Made by a program: the position numbers and the translations under genes. From contig CAMYNL010000013.1 of NCBI GenBank assembly GCA_947259705.1, forward strand, positions 1 through 63,012: 63,012 nucleotides of DNA, in the 5' to 3' direction. This DNA comes from an uncultured Gammaproteobacteria bacterium (GTDB lineage Bacteria > Pseudomonadota > Gammaproteobacteria > Arenicellales > JAANXG01). How positions within the stretch are numbered: the first letter of the stretch is position 1; each line of letters starts with the position of its first letter. This document shows positions 1 through 7,639 of this stretch, piece after piece. Under the pieces are notes generated by a model, which saw only the letters and a list, made by a program, of their open reading frames with translations, was not told the DNA's origin and ran no database searches.

Positions 1-577
1 CATACGGCCTGCCCACCGGCGGTACCGTGATCAGCCGCCCTGGCTCCACGCCCCGGTTGTCACAGATCGCGTACACCGCGCTGCTGCCGCCCTCGTTCAG
101 GGTACCGTCACCAAAAAAGGCCAGCCAGCGGCCACTTGTAACGTTGGACTTGATGGTGACGCCTTCAGGCGCGGGCCGCCCGATGCCGATGGCTTCGCCG
201 TCGGTGGCGCGATCGTAGTCGCCGCCGACACCGCCGCCGCCGCCGTAATTCGGCGTGTTGTAAACGATGTAACCCTTGGACCAGTCTTCATTCTGGTTGG
301 GCGTGCCGTTGGGTTCGGCGTCGCCGCAGGCCAGGTCGGCGCTGGCGGCGAAGGGATTCCCGGTGCGGCACAGGATGACAGCGTCACCGCGCTTGATCGC
401 CTCGGTACGCCCCGCCACGATGGTGGTGATAAAATCATCTGTGGCCGCACGAATACGGTTGTTCTGCACGAAGGTGCCTAAGTTGGGCGCCGCGGCGCCG
501 AGCAGGGCGGCACTCACCGCCATGGTGGCCATCAGTTCCACCCAGGTGAAGCCGCGCTGTAGATGGTGACAGCCCAG
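1..577 (-). CDS. GspH/FimT-type pseudopilin, 3' end outside window
   Basis: A minor pseudopilin of a type IV pilus or type II secretion system, inserted in the inner membrane after prepilin peptidase cleavage. The N-terminus shows the class III leader site QRG/FTWVELM: Gly at -1, Phe at +1 and the conserved Glu at +5, followed by a hydrophobic stretch (MATMAVSAALLGAAAP). Downstream come NNRIRAATDDFITTIVAGRTEAIKR-type helix residues and a Gly-rich loop (NYGGGGGVGGDYD), as in GspH/FimT proteins. The gene reads off the left edge at base 1. No ATG, GTG or TTG precedes the leader in frame back to the stop near 644; the only candidate is a CTG at 577, which I used. Position +3 is Trp where Leu is usual. 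The family is clear. Whether the gene is still expressed is not. Confidence 0.7.
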   Translation of the reverse strand, partial: MGCHHLQRGFTWVELMATMAVSAALLGAAAPNLGTFVQNNRIRAATDDFITTIVAGRTEAIKRGDAVILCRTGNPFAASADLACGDAEPNGTPNQNEDWSKGYIVYNTPNYGGGGGVGGDYDRATDGEAIGIGRPAPEGVTIKSNVTSGRWLAFFGDGTLNEGGSSAVYAICDNRGVEPGRLITVPPVGRPY

Positions 578-1000
578 CCGATTTAAATAAGCCGCGCTGC
601 TGGGCCACCCCCTAATCCCCGCAGTGGACAGCCGGCTGGACTGTCAAATCTTCCTCAAAGACGTGTTCTGCACACCTTTAATCCCCCATTGCTTTACCAT
701 CAACGTAGTACAGGAATATCCATTCGTAAAAGAAAAAAAACCGAATATCGGGTATAAAACGCCTTTCATACGTTATTTGGTTCAGGGAAATCAATGCGAC
801 TGCCACCCTTGGGCACCTGCGAAAATCCCTGCAAAACGCCGGCTCGCGCGGCCAGCGACCACCGTATTCGCGAGCGGATTTGGATCGCACGCGGCGCGGC
901 GTCGTCGCGGCCGAATGGGCAGCGGCACGGAGTTTGCGTACCGGGCGGCGCCGGCATTCCCCGCCCACGCTAGCGTCATGGAGCGATGAGGCGAAACTGA
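578..1000. other. Intergenic stretch without a recognisable gene
   Basis: Between the pseudopilin gene and the radical SAM remnant I see no coding sequence with family features, no tRNA and no convincing terminator. The first half (about 640-790) is AT-rich compared with the rest of the window and contains an A-tract near 730-740; the second half is GC-rich. Open frames here lack recognisable domains. Confidence 0.4.
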
Positions 1001-1015
1001 CCGCCGTCTGCTGCC

Positions 1016-1585
1016 GTGACGTGCGGCACGCAGGGCGAAATAGACACCACGCCCCCGCGCGAACTCATCTCCGATCTCGATTCGCTGCCTTTCCCTGCCT
1101 GCGACCTGCTGGATATGAACCAGTACGGTCGCGAATCGAGGCACTACCCGGGACTGGTTAGCGTTGAGCACTCCCGCGGCTGCATCGACAGTTGTTCCTT
1201 CTGCATCCTCTGGAAATACATGGGACGGCAACCGGAGGACTCGGCGCACGTGAAGCCCGGCTACCGGACACTGTCGCCCCAGCGGAGCTTCGATACCGCG
1301 TCGCGCCTGTACCAGGATTTCGACCGGCGCACCTTCGGCAGGGTGGACCTTACATTGAACGCCTCGCCGCGCTGGTCGGACGAATGGACGGACCTCATGT
1401 TGCGCTCGAAGTTGGTTGGCCGGGACGGGCGGCTCCGCGCACTGCATACCGCCTGGATGCAAGACGACTGCGCGCTGCGCGACGAGAAGCTGGGCGTCCT
1501 GGAGAAACTGGTGCGCGCGGGCCTGCGACAGGTGATAATCGGCGTCGGGCGTGTTGATGGGGCCAAGGGGGGCGCGGAAAGTTGA
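1016..1585 (+). pseudogene. Truncated B12-binding-type radical SAM protein
   Basis: The fragment carries the radical SAM cluster motif CIDSCSFC (CxxxCxxC). It is preceded by the linker typical of cobalamin-dependent radical SAM enzymes (LISDLDSLPFPACDLL) and followed by SAM-barrel sequence ending in LEKLVRAGLRQVIIGV. Full-length relatives carry an N-terminal B12-binding domain of about 150-200 residues and continue well past this point. Here an in-frame stop lies at 998-1000, just before the first possible start (GTG 1016), and the frame ends a few residues after the conserved IIGV segment. The protein therefore lacks both its N-terminal domain and the C-terminal part of the barrel, so I call it a remnant. 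The substrate of the ancestor cannot be told. It lies in the decayed strip at the left edge. Confidence 0.7.
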
Positions 1586-1685
1586 CAAATTTTGGTAATA
1601 TTACCACTCATCGACTAAATAAAACCGTTCGTCATGTCTACACTGTGAGTGAAAGGCAAATAAACTAACTCGAGGTGGGAAAAAC

Positions 1686-2315
1686 ATGAGATGGGGAACT
1701 GCCAAAAATCCTAGAGACACCGGCCCCGACACCGTGCAGCTGTCGATTTGCGATGCGCGTCTGGCGAAGGTGTCCCAGGTACTCAGGCGCTTCCTGCCGG
1801 AGGCCGAGCACGAGCGATGCTGGCGCAGGTACCGTTCGGTTCTCGAGCGGCAACAGTTGTTCGAGGGCTCTCCTTTCAAAAACATCGTCAAATTCGCGAA
1901 GCTGGTCGCCCGCGAGCACGGTCTGGACGACCGCAAGGAGAGAAAGCTGCGTAAGGCCCTGTTCGCCTTGTCATTCGGTGACGGAAATAAACAAAAGTCT
2001 CGTGGTAGTAACACCGTCCGGGTCCGTGCCGATCAGATCAATAGCGTCCGGTTCACCGTGCCGGGCATGAAAAAGTTCGAGAAAGCCACCATCGTGGTGA
2101 CGTCCCCGCGCACCTTATGGCTGGTGACGAAACGAGGCATGATTCTGGGGACGTCGGTGACTATACTGCTCAAGAACCAGAGCGAAGATGACGACACCCA
2201 TTCCGCGCTGCTGTTCCGCGGCAACGTGAAGAAGATCAGCGACCTGGACCTGGGGTCACGTCATAAATATCTCATCAATGTCACGGACACCGAGCTGAAG
2301 GTATCGACCCGCTGA
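1686..2315 (+). CDS. Hypothetical protein of about 209 residues
   Basis: An intact frame starts at ATG 1686 behind a plausible ribosome site (gaggtgg, about 8 bases upstream). The N-terminal half is helical and basic (RRFLPEAEHERCWRRYRSVL, then KNIVKFAKLVAREHGL). The C-terminal half, from about residue 108, alternates hydrophobic and polar residues like a small beta-barrel (VRFTVPGMKKFEKATIVVT, then RGMILGTSVTILLKN and ALLFRGNVKKI). That pattern recalls PilZ-like or other small beta folds, but the PilZ RxxxR and D/NxSxxG motifs are absent, so I do not assign it. Codons use more A and T than neighbouring genes, which suggests foreign origin. It stands alone between a radical SAM remnant and a gene-free stretch. 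Function unknown. Confidence 0.6.
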   Translation: MRWGTAKNPRDTGPDTVQLSICDARLAKVSQVLRRFLPEAEHERCWRRYRSVLERQQLFEGSPFKNIVKFAKLVAREHGLDDRKERKLRKALFALSFGDGNKQKSRGSNTVRVRADQINSVRFTVPGMKKFEKATIVVTSPRTLWLVTKRGMILGTSVTILLKNQSEDDDTHSALLFRGNVKKISDLDLGSRHKYLINVTDTELKVSTR

Positions 2316-3303
2316 AAGGATTCAGGTTACGGTGTAAAAACAACAGTGCACCGGATTACCGTCCTTCCACTTCTCCTTGTGCTGGTGCTCCAGAAAACCT
2401 TATTCGCAGCTGTCGATGAGGTTTGGAAAGTGGCTGAGGTTTTCGATCCAACCGGGCACACTGAGTGTGCAGATGGCGTCTGATTTGTGACGTTACGAAA
2501 CGCTGACGATTCAACTAGGCACGCAAGTGAGCAAACGCGAAAGGACAGGACGACCCAACAAACTCCGGCAACTAAGCCTAAAGCAAGAATATGTTGCGAG
2601 TCCAACAAGATCGAGCCCGAGTGCACGCAGTTTCCAGCTCTACATCGGATTATGGTGATACCAGGTTAACGCGCCAGATTGGCCAGTGGATCTTCGTTGC
2701 GGGGCACGAATTTCATCGCAGCGTCCACCACTTCCTCATGAAACCTGCGCGCTTGCGGAAGTTTCATCCGCGCCCGCGGCGCCTCCCTGTCGCAGAGTGA
2801 TCTAAGCATGGCCCGTGCACTGGTCATACCCGGCAAGTTGCCGCGTGTCTTCCCCCCTCGGCGTGGCGTCGCCTCCTTCAGAGTCTCGGCAAGGGTATAC
2901 CGCTCCCGCTTGCCGTGGCGCCGTGGAGCCGGAATTTCCGTCAATCGTGTTTCCGTAGACGGTCATGCCCTCAGTACCCCGATCGATACCTGCCCGAAAT
3001 TTCCGGCGACACCTGCTTGCTCCAGATTCTTCGTGATGGTCAGGTACTTTCACCCGACTCACCGCAGGTCGCCCCCGGGGCCCACTCCCTGTTTATATAC
3101 GGACCCCTAGGGGTACGATGCAGATTTCAAATTGCTGCGCCGTTCCTATCAAGAAGCCGTTCCTTACGCGGTCAGCCGACGCCTCATTGTGTCCGCTATC
3201 TGGCCCAGAGCGACGGGGAAAGTCACGAAGTTCAAGCTAAGAAGGCCCATGCAAGCTGATTTTTCTACTGATAGTAACGAAGTGAAAGGTAGCCCGTTAG
3301 CAC
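2316..3303. other. Gene-poor stretch, about 1 kb
   Basis: No frame here has recognisable domains or good start signals. Two weak protein-like traces exist on the minus strand. A short segment around 2330-2500 is broken by an in-frame stop. The frame at 2666-2944 contains an RYTL-type string (KRERYTLAETLKEATP) recalling the tail of AbrB/MazE-type antitoxins, but nothing around it supports an antitoxin. Bases 2320-2680 are less GC-rich than the flanking housekeeping DNA. I read the stretch as decayed accessory sequence. Confidence 0.4.
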
Positions 3304-3349
3304 ATTCGATATCAGTAGGTCCGCAGTTCGAGTCTGCGCGCTGGCACCA
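3304..3349 (+). pseudogene. 3' half of a tRNA-Thr-like gene (possible attachment-site remnant)
   Basis: The sequence has a perfect 5-bp T-stem (CGCAG 3322-3326 with CTGCG 3334-3338) around a canonical TTCGAGT loop, a TAGGTC-type variable region, a 7-base acceptor strand (CGCTGGC 3339-3345), a discriminator A and an encoded CCA ending at 3349. The anticodon-stem 3' strand TCAGT is present and preceded by CGATA, close to the CGTAA of tRNA-Thr(CGT). The matching 5' acceptor strand GCCAGCG and a proper D-arm are missing, so it cannot fold as a tRNA. Integrases often target the 3' end of tRNA genes, so this may be an old att duplicate. No intact tRNA-Thr occurs in the window. Confidence 0.6.
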
Positions 3350-3382
3350 GAACCTCGTCACCTGACACCCCGCTCGCGCGGA

Positions 3383-4183
3383 TCAAGCGATGGAAAGTTC
3401 GCGCAGTCGGTGCTCCAGCCGCAAGCTTCTGTCGATGGCACCCCGCGACATCAAGTTGCTACGCAGCAGGGCATAAACGTCATAGTCCTTCTTGTCGTCC
3501 TCCCTGGCGCCGCTGTCCCTGACAACTGTCGCCGCGTCTTCGGCGGGGCGCCACTTCAGATTGACCACCCGCAGTCTGCTGTCCATGCCCTCCCGCACCG
3601 GCTGCGACACCGGCACAGCGCTGCTGCGGTAAAACAAAGCCGGGAAATAGCGCGCACGCCCCACCGCGTCGCGGTGGTGGATCAGGTCGTCGAAGCCCCG
3701 CTGCACGCTGCGGAAGCGCCGCAGTCTTCCGCCAGAGGCAGCCGTTGAGGCCTCGATGTCGGATCGCCCGGGCATGGCTTCCTTGGCGTCGTCGCGAATC
3801 TGGTCGATGATCCGGTCGTGCAGCGCCAAGGTGGCCGAACGCCAACGCTGTCCGTCGCCCGCCGGCAGTACGTAGCCGAGTTCGAGTTCGTCTGCGTAGG
3901 GACTGTCGCAGCGGATGGCCAGTTCGATCAGGTCGCGCAGGAAATATTCAAGCGCCAGGATGAAGCCGGGATGCCGGCGCAGGAACTCCTGCCGGTTTAC
4001 CTGTGGAAAGGTCTCCTTCATCGAGCGCAAGCCCTCGCGTCTGATGTAGCCGAGCTCGCCGTCGCGGTTGAGGAAATAGAAATCTTCGATGCCGCGGTAG
4101 CGGTCAAGCAGGCGGGAAATTCCGGCGGAGCTATCGTTCATCTTCGCTGCACTCCCGATGGTTCGAAAGAACCTGTCGTCCAT
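3383..4183 (-). CDS. Hypothetical protein of 266 residues
   Basis: An intact frame with ATG start at 4183. The sequence is soluble and charged, with no signal peptide or membrane segment. A central segment (EFLRRHPGFILALEYFLRDL) and a conserved-looking C-terminal block (RLRVVNLKWRPAEDAATVV, then YDVYALLRSNLMSRGAIDRS) suggest a folded protein. I recognise no family or catalytic motif. It faces ampD divergently across about 270 bases and stands between the decayed left strip and the conserved core. Function unknown. Confidence 0.55.
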   Translation of the reverse strand: MDDRFFRTIGSAAKMNDSSAGISRLLDRYRGIEDFYFLNRDGELGYIRREGLRSMKETFPQVNRQEFLRRHPGFILALEYFLRDLIELAIRCDSPYADELELGYVLPAGDGQRWRSATLALHDRIIDQIRDDAKEAMPGRSDIEASTAASGGRLRRFRSVQRGFDDLIHHRDAVGRARYFPALFYRSSAVPVSQPVREGMDSRLRVVNLKWRPAEDAATVVRDSGAREDDKKDYDVYALLRSNLMSRGAIDRSLRLEHRLRELSIA

Positions 4184-4452
4184 TTGTGGTCCACGTTACC
4201 CTTGTACGAGGGCGCGGTCAAAGCTGTCAATATTTATGTCGGGAAACAAGCACTAGGGTTCCCTGATCATGGTCGGTCAGACGATGAGCGGCGAGAAAAA
4301 CATGACGATTAGATTGCCGCACATGCCATGCGCCGCGGTGGCGTAGCTGGGATCTTGCGGTTAGACTGCGGTCGCCGTTGCTGTGACGACGCGCGAAAAG
4401 CTGACAGATACGGGTTGCGCGAACCGGGTTGAAAGACGGGACCAACACAGAA

Positions 4453-4998
4453 TTGAATAATGGGTGGGTGAGCTATGCCAAGCGGATACTCTCGCCCAAT
4501 CACGACCAACGGCCGCAGGCAGCGGTGGTCGATACCCTGGTCGTACACTGCATCAGCCTGCCGCCTGGTGACTACGGCGGCAACAACGTCGAGGCATTCT
4601 TCTGCAACTGCCTTGATCCCACAGCGCATGACTATTTTCAGGGCATTTGGCGACAGCGCGTGTCGTCGCATTTCCTGATCCGCCGCGACGGCGAGCTGGC
4701 GCAGTTCGTGCCCACCCACCGACGGGCCTGGCATGCCGGCGAGTCGCTGCTGGACGGCCGCCCGGACGTGAACGATTTTTCCCTGGGTGTGGAGCTGGAG
4801 GGGACCGATGACAGCGCCTTCGAGCCACCACAGTACGCCACGCTAATACGGCTGACCCGCACTCTGCTGCGCTGCTACCCGGCGCTGCGGATGGAGAGAC
4901 TGGTCGGACACAGCGATATCGCCCCCGGCCGCAAGACCGATCCCGGCACCGGCTTCGACTGGGCGCGCTACCGCCACGGCATCGTGGACAACGCGTGA
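4453..4998 (+). CDS. ampD: 1,6-anhydro-N-acetylmuramyl-L-alanine amidase AmpD
   Basis: Cytoplasmic zinc amidase that cleaves the lactyl-peptide bond of 1,6-anhydromuropeptides during peptidoglycan recycling; in species with ampR-ampC its loss derepresses beta-lactamase. The Amidase_2 fold is clear: zinc ligands in LVVHCISLPPG and GHSDIAPGRKTDPG (His, Asp, with the catalytic Lys), and the AmpD-specific blocks SSHFLIRRDGELAQFVP, RAWHAG and FSLGVELEGTD. Length, 181 residues, matches the family. I chose TTG 4453 because the product then begins NNGWVSYAKRILSPN, aligning with E. coli AmpD; TTG 4429 would add eight residues without homology. It overlaps the next gene by four bases (GTGA), so the two are probably co-translated. 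Confidence 0.93.
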   Translation: MNNGWVSYAKRILSPNHDQRPQAAVVDTLVVHCISLPPGDYGGNNVEAFFCNCLDPTAHDYFQGIWRQRVSSHFLIRRDGELAQFVPTHRRAWHAGESLLDGRPDVNDFSLGVELEGTDDSAFEPPQYATLIRLTRTLLRCYPALRMERLVGHSDIAPGRKTDPGTGFDWARYRHGIVDNA

Positions 4999-5879
4999 AC
5001 CGCTGGCGGCCATGGCTGGTGGCGGTATGCGTCCTGTTCGCGGTCGTGTCCCGGGCCGGGCTGGAGTTCGAAGACGATCTCGGCAAGCCGGTCCGGCTGG
5101 CCGCCCCGGCGCAGCGGGTGGTGAGCCTGGCCCCATTCATTACCGAACTCGTTTATGCGGTCGGCGCGCAGGAGGTCCTGGTCGGGGTGTCGGAGTACAG
5201 CGATCATCCCCCCGCGGCCAGGGCGCTCAGGCGCGTATCCAACGCCTTCGCGATAGACTACGAGTCCATCTTGGCACTGCAGCCGGACCTGGTCCTGACT
5301 TGGGGCAGCGGCAACGGCGAACGCGTGCGCCGGCGGCTGATAGAACTGGGGCTGGAGGTGTTCACGCTGGAACCGCGCCGCCTGCGCGATGTCTCCCGCT
5401 CGCTGCGGCTGGTCGGGCAATTGACGGGGCATGTCGCGGCGGGCGCGGAACAGGCGCTGGCATTCGAGCACCATATCGCCGGCCTGGAGAAGCGCCATGC
5501 CGGAGGGCGGTCGCTGAAGGTGTTCTACCAGATCGCCGACCAGCCGATCATGACGCTGAACGGCGGCCACCTGGTGTCCGAGGTGATCGAGCTGTGCGGG
5601 GGAACAAACGTCTTCCATGACCTGACTCCGCTGGCCCCGGCGGTGACCCTAGAGGAGGTGGTGGTCCGCGACCCCGACGTGGTGATCGTCAGCTCGGAGC
5701 TCAAGCACCATGCTGAAGTGATTGAAAGCTGGCGCGCGCTTGGGGCATTCCGTGCCGCGCGCAGCGGCCACCTGTATGCAGTGGAGTCAGACCTACTCGA
5801 CCGCCAGACCCCCCGCCTCGTGCAGGGCGCGGAGCGGTTGTGTGCGATTCTGCAGCAGGTGCGGGCCGGGGTTCAGTGA
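4995..5879 (+). CDS. BtuF-like periplasmic binding protein (cobalamin/metal-chelate class)
   Basis: Class III periplasmic binding protein of the BtuF/FhuD fold, which delivers a chelate such as vitamin B12 to an ABC importer. A signal peptide is visible at residues 1-22 (RPWLVAVCVLFAVVSRAG). Family blocks follow: RVVSLAPFITELVYAVGA, GVSEYSDHPP, SILALQPDLVLTWGSGN, and near the C-terminus DPDVVIVSS and RLVQGAERLC. There is no lipobox, so the mature protein is likely soluble. GTG 4995 overlaps the ampD stop. Cobalamin as ligand is supported by the convergent cobalamin adenosyltransferase gene, whose stop overlaps this one by seven bases. No BtuC/BtuD permease or ATPase lies in the window, so the partners must be elsewhere. 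Confidence 0.8.
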   Translation: MNRWRPWLVAVCVLFAVVSRAGLEFEDDLGKPVRLAAPAQRVVSLAPFITELVYAVGAQEVLVGVSEYSDHPPAARALRRVSNAFAIDYESILALQPDLVLTWGSGNGERVRRRLIELGLEVFTLEPRRLRDVSRSLRLVGQLTGHVAAGAEQALAFEHHIAGLEKRHAGGRSLKVFYQIADQPIMTLNGGHLVSEVIELCGGTNVFHDLTPLAPAVTLEEVVVRDPDVVIVSSELKHHAEVIESWRALGAFRAARSGHLYAVESDLLDRQTPRLVQGAERLCAILQQVRAGVQ

Positions 5880-6424
5880 TCGCGGCTGCGTTGCCACAGT
5901 ACGTCGGCAACGCCGGCGGCGCTGTTGAGGCTGCGCGCGAGCACGAACAGCAGGTCCGACAGACGGTTCAGGTAACGCAGGGTCGAGTCGTTCACCGTGG
6001 CGCCGCGCGCCAATGTCACTGTGCGTCTTTCGGCACGACGGCAGATGCTGCGGGCGACGTGGCCGAGGGCGGCGGAGCGCGAGCCACCCGGCAATATGAA
6101 GTCCTTGAGCGGCGCCAGGTCCGCATTGTACCGGTCCAGAGCCTGCTCCAGTGCGGTCACCTGCTCGGCGCTGATCAGGCTGCGTTCCGGCAGGCTAAGC
6201 TCGCCGCCGATGTCGAACAAGGTATGCTGCACTTCCCGCAGCAGGGCGTCGATGTCGGCGGGAACGGCTTCGGTCAGCAGCAAACCTAGGGCATTGTTGA
6301 GTTCATCCACCGCGCCCATGGCTTCCACCCGCACATCGTCCTTGGCGATGCGCGATCCGTCACCCAACCCGGTCGTTCCGTCATCGCCCGTGCGGGTATA
6401 GATTTTTGTCAATCGATGGCCCAT
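5873..6424 (-). CDS. Cob(I)alamin adenosyltransferase, PduO type
   Basis: Transfers the adenosyl group of ATP to cob(I)alamin, giving adenosylcobalamin. It is a trimeric all-helical PduO/ACA enzyme of 183 residues, the usual size. Signatures are the N-terminal ATP site KIYTRTGDDGTTGLGDG, the helix EAMGAVDELNNALGLL, the FILPGG turn, the arginine-rich active-site helix ARSICRRAERR and the C-terminal LNRLSDLLFVLARSLN. ATG 6424 is the family-standard start; upstream residues in the open frame have no homology. It is convergent with, and overlaps by seven bases, the BtuF-like gene, forming a small cobalamin-use locus. I saw no cobalamin riboswitch upstream. Confidence 0.92.
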   Translation of the reverse strand: MGHRLTKIYTRTGDDGTTGLGDGSRIAKDDVRVEAMGAVDELNNALGLLLTEAVPADIDALLREVQHTLFDIGGELSLPERSLISAEQVTALEQALDRYNADLAPLKDFILPGGSRSAALGHVARSICRRAERRTVTLARGATVNDSTLRYLNRLSDLLFVLARSLNSAAGVADVLWQRSRDH

Positions 6425-6495
6425 CGTCGTCAATCCATCACCGGGGTCGGCGATTGTAGTCAATCGCGGCGGGGATACAAGCGCGCGGTAAAGGA

Positions 6496-6942
6496 TCAGG
6501 CCTGCAGTCGGTCTATCCGGTGCCGGCCGCCGGACCGGCTCCACGGGGCCCCTCCCATCCTCACGAGGAGATATTCCAGACACCAGCACAGGGCCCCGGG
6601 GAAACGCTCGATCTCGGCGTCGACGCCCGCGCGCTGAACGAAGTCCTGCACCCACACCGGGACCCGGCCACTGAAAAGATAAGCCACGAAGATCTTCTCC
6701 AGCCGCTGCTGCTCGGGTTCGCTGCGGTGCCAGGCCTGATAGGCGAGCTGAAACAGCTCGTACTCGCTGACACCGCTGGCGCGCGCGGCACCCGCAATCA
6801 GGCGTGCATTGCGGCGGTGGTCGTCTTCGAACTGCGTGAACAGGTATTTCAACGCGCCCAAATTGTATGTCCCCGGCTGGCGGTGCACACAGGGTTCAGT
6901 GTAGCAGCGCCCCCCCGCGACGACCATCCAGGCCAGCGGCAT
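6496..6942 (-). CDS. Hypothetical protein directly downstream of lexA
   Basis: A 148-residue frame beginning nine bases after the lexA stop, so almost certainly in the lexA transcript and therefore a candidate SOS gene. From about residue 27 the sequence looks well folded and mostly helical (LKYLFTQFEDDHRRNARLI, GVSEYELFQLAYQAWHRS, FVAYLFSGRVPVWVQDFVQR), with Cys residues near CWCLEYLL. The first 25 residues look less conserved, and translation may begin downstream at one of the TTG codons near NLGALKYL. I do not recognise the family. It is not similar to SulA, DinF or ImuA, the usual lexA neighbours. No signal peptide or membrane helix is visible. Confidence 0.6.
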   Translation of the reverse strand: MPLAWMVVAGGRCYTEPCVHRQPGTYNLGALKYLFTQFEDDHRRNARLIAGAARASGVSEYELFQLAYQAWHRSEPEQQRLEKIFVAYLFSGRVPVWVQDFVQRAGVDAEIERFPGALCWCLEYLLVRMGGAPWSRSGGRHRIDRLQA

Positions 6943-6951
6943 GGCGGCCGT

Positions 6952-7563
6952 CTACAGTGGCACGCCGCTGCGTAGCACCCCGACCCCGAGGCCCTCGATC
7001 TCCAAACTGTGAGAGTGCAGGTCGATCAGTATGGTGGCGTAGTCACTGTTCTCCGGAATCAGGCGCACCGCGCGGCCAGCGCGTCGAAAACGCTTCACCG
7101 TGACCTCGTCGTTAACCCGCGCGACCACGATCTGTCCGCTGGTGACATCGCGGGTGCGTTTCACGGCGAGCAGGTCCCCGTGCAGAATGCCGGCATCGCG
7201 CATGCTCATGCCCACTACGCGCAACAGGTAGTCCGCGCGAGGGTGAAATATCTCGGGATCGACAGCCAGGTAATCCTCTATATGCTGCTCCGCGAAGATC
7301 GGCTGCCCGGCGGCAACGCGCCCGATGACGGCCAGCTGGGCCGGTGGTCCGGGCCGCGCCAGCACCTTGATGCCCCGTGACGCGCCCGGGGTCAGTTCGA
7401 CGGCACCCTTTCGAGCCAGCGCCCGCAGGTGGGCCTCGGCCGCATTGGCGGAGCGGAAACCGAGTTCCCGGGCGATGTCCATGCGGGTCGGCGGCAGGCC
7501 GCGCCGGTCGATCCAGCGTTGGACCAGTTCCAGGACCTCGCGCTGGCGGGCGGTCAACGGCAT
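6952..7563 (-). CDS. lexA: LexA, SOS repressor with autoprotease
   Basis: Represses DNA-damage genes; RecA filaments trigger its self-cleavage. The N-terminal winged helix is clear ([16 protein letters not shown], then [20 protein letters not shown]). The cleavage site is Ala-Gly in [10 protein letters not shown], and the C-terminal S24 domain has the catalytic Ser in [11 protein letters not shown] and the Lys in LAVKRTRDV. Length 203 residues is normal. I chose ATG 7563 because the product then starts MPLTARQ, aligning with E. coli MKALTARQ; ATG 7584 would add seven residues and lies inside the operator. A LexA box spans 7573-7588, so the gene is autoregulated. The next gene downstream follows after nine bases. 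Confidence 0.96.
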   Translation of the reverse strand: MPLTARQREVLELVQRWIDRRGLPPTRMDIARELGFRSANAAEAHLRALARKGAVELTPGASRGIKVLARPGPPAQLAVIGRVAAGQPIFAEQHIEDYLAVDPEIFHPRADYLLRVVGMSMRDAGILHGDLLAVKRTRDVTSGQIVVARVNDEVTVKRFRRAGRAVRLIPENSDYATILIDLHSHSLEIEGLGVGVLRSGVPL

Positions 7564-7572
7564 GCTGCGAAT

Positions 7573-7588
7573 CTGTGGATTCATACAG
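7573..7588 (-). promoter_or_regulatory. LexA (SOS) box of lexA
   Basis: On the minus strand the site reads CTGTATGAATCCACAG, matching the enterobacterial-type consensus CTG-N10-CAG. It ends ten bases upstream of the lexA start at 7563 and covers the alternative ATG at 7584. LexA bound here would block its own transcription or early elongation. Confidence 0.8.
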
Positions 7589-7639
7589 GCTGTATTTTCA
7601 TCCAGCCACCCGCCGCAGGGCAAGCCGGGCGCGGGGTGA

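Noticed and set aside
2330-2510. Minus-strand peptide traces (VPGWIENLSHFPNL and FLEHQHKEKWKDGNP)
   Set aside because: In one frame but broken by a stop, no start codon, no family recognised; possibly remnants, not a gene.
2666-2944. Minus-strand frame with an RYTL-type string recalling AbrB/MazE antitoxin tails
   Set aside because: No swapped-hairpin DNA-binding domain, a TTG-only start and no toxin gene beside it; too weak to call.
6425-6495. Possible cobalamin riboswitch upstream of the adenosyltransferase
   Set aside because: Only 71 bases lie between the genes and no B12-box-like sequence is visible.
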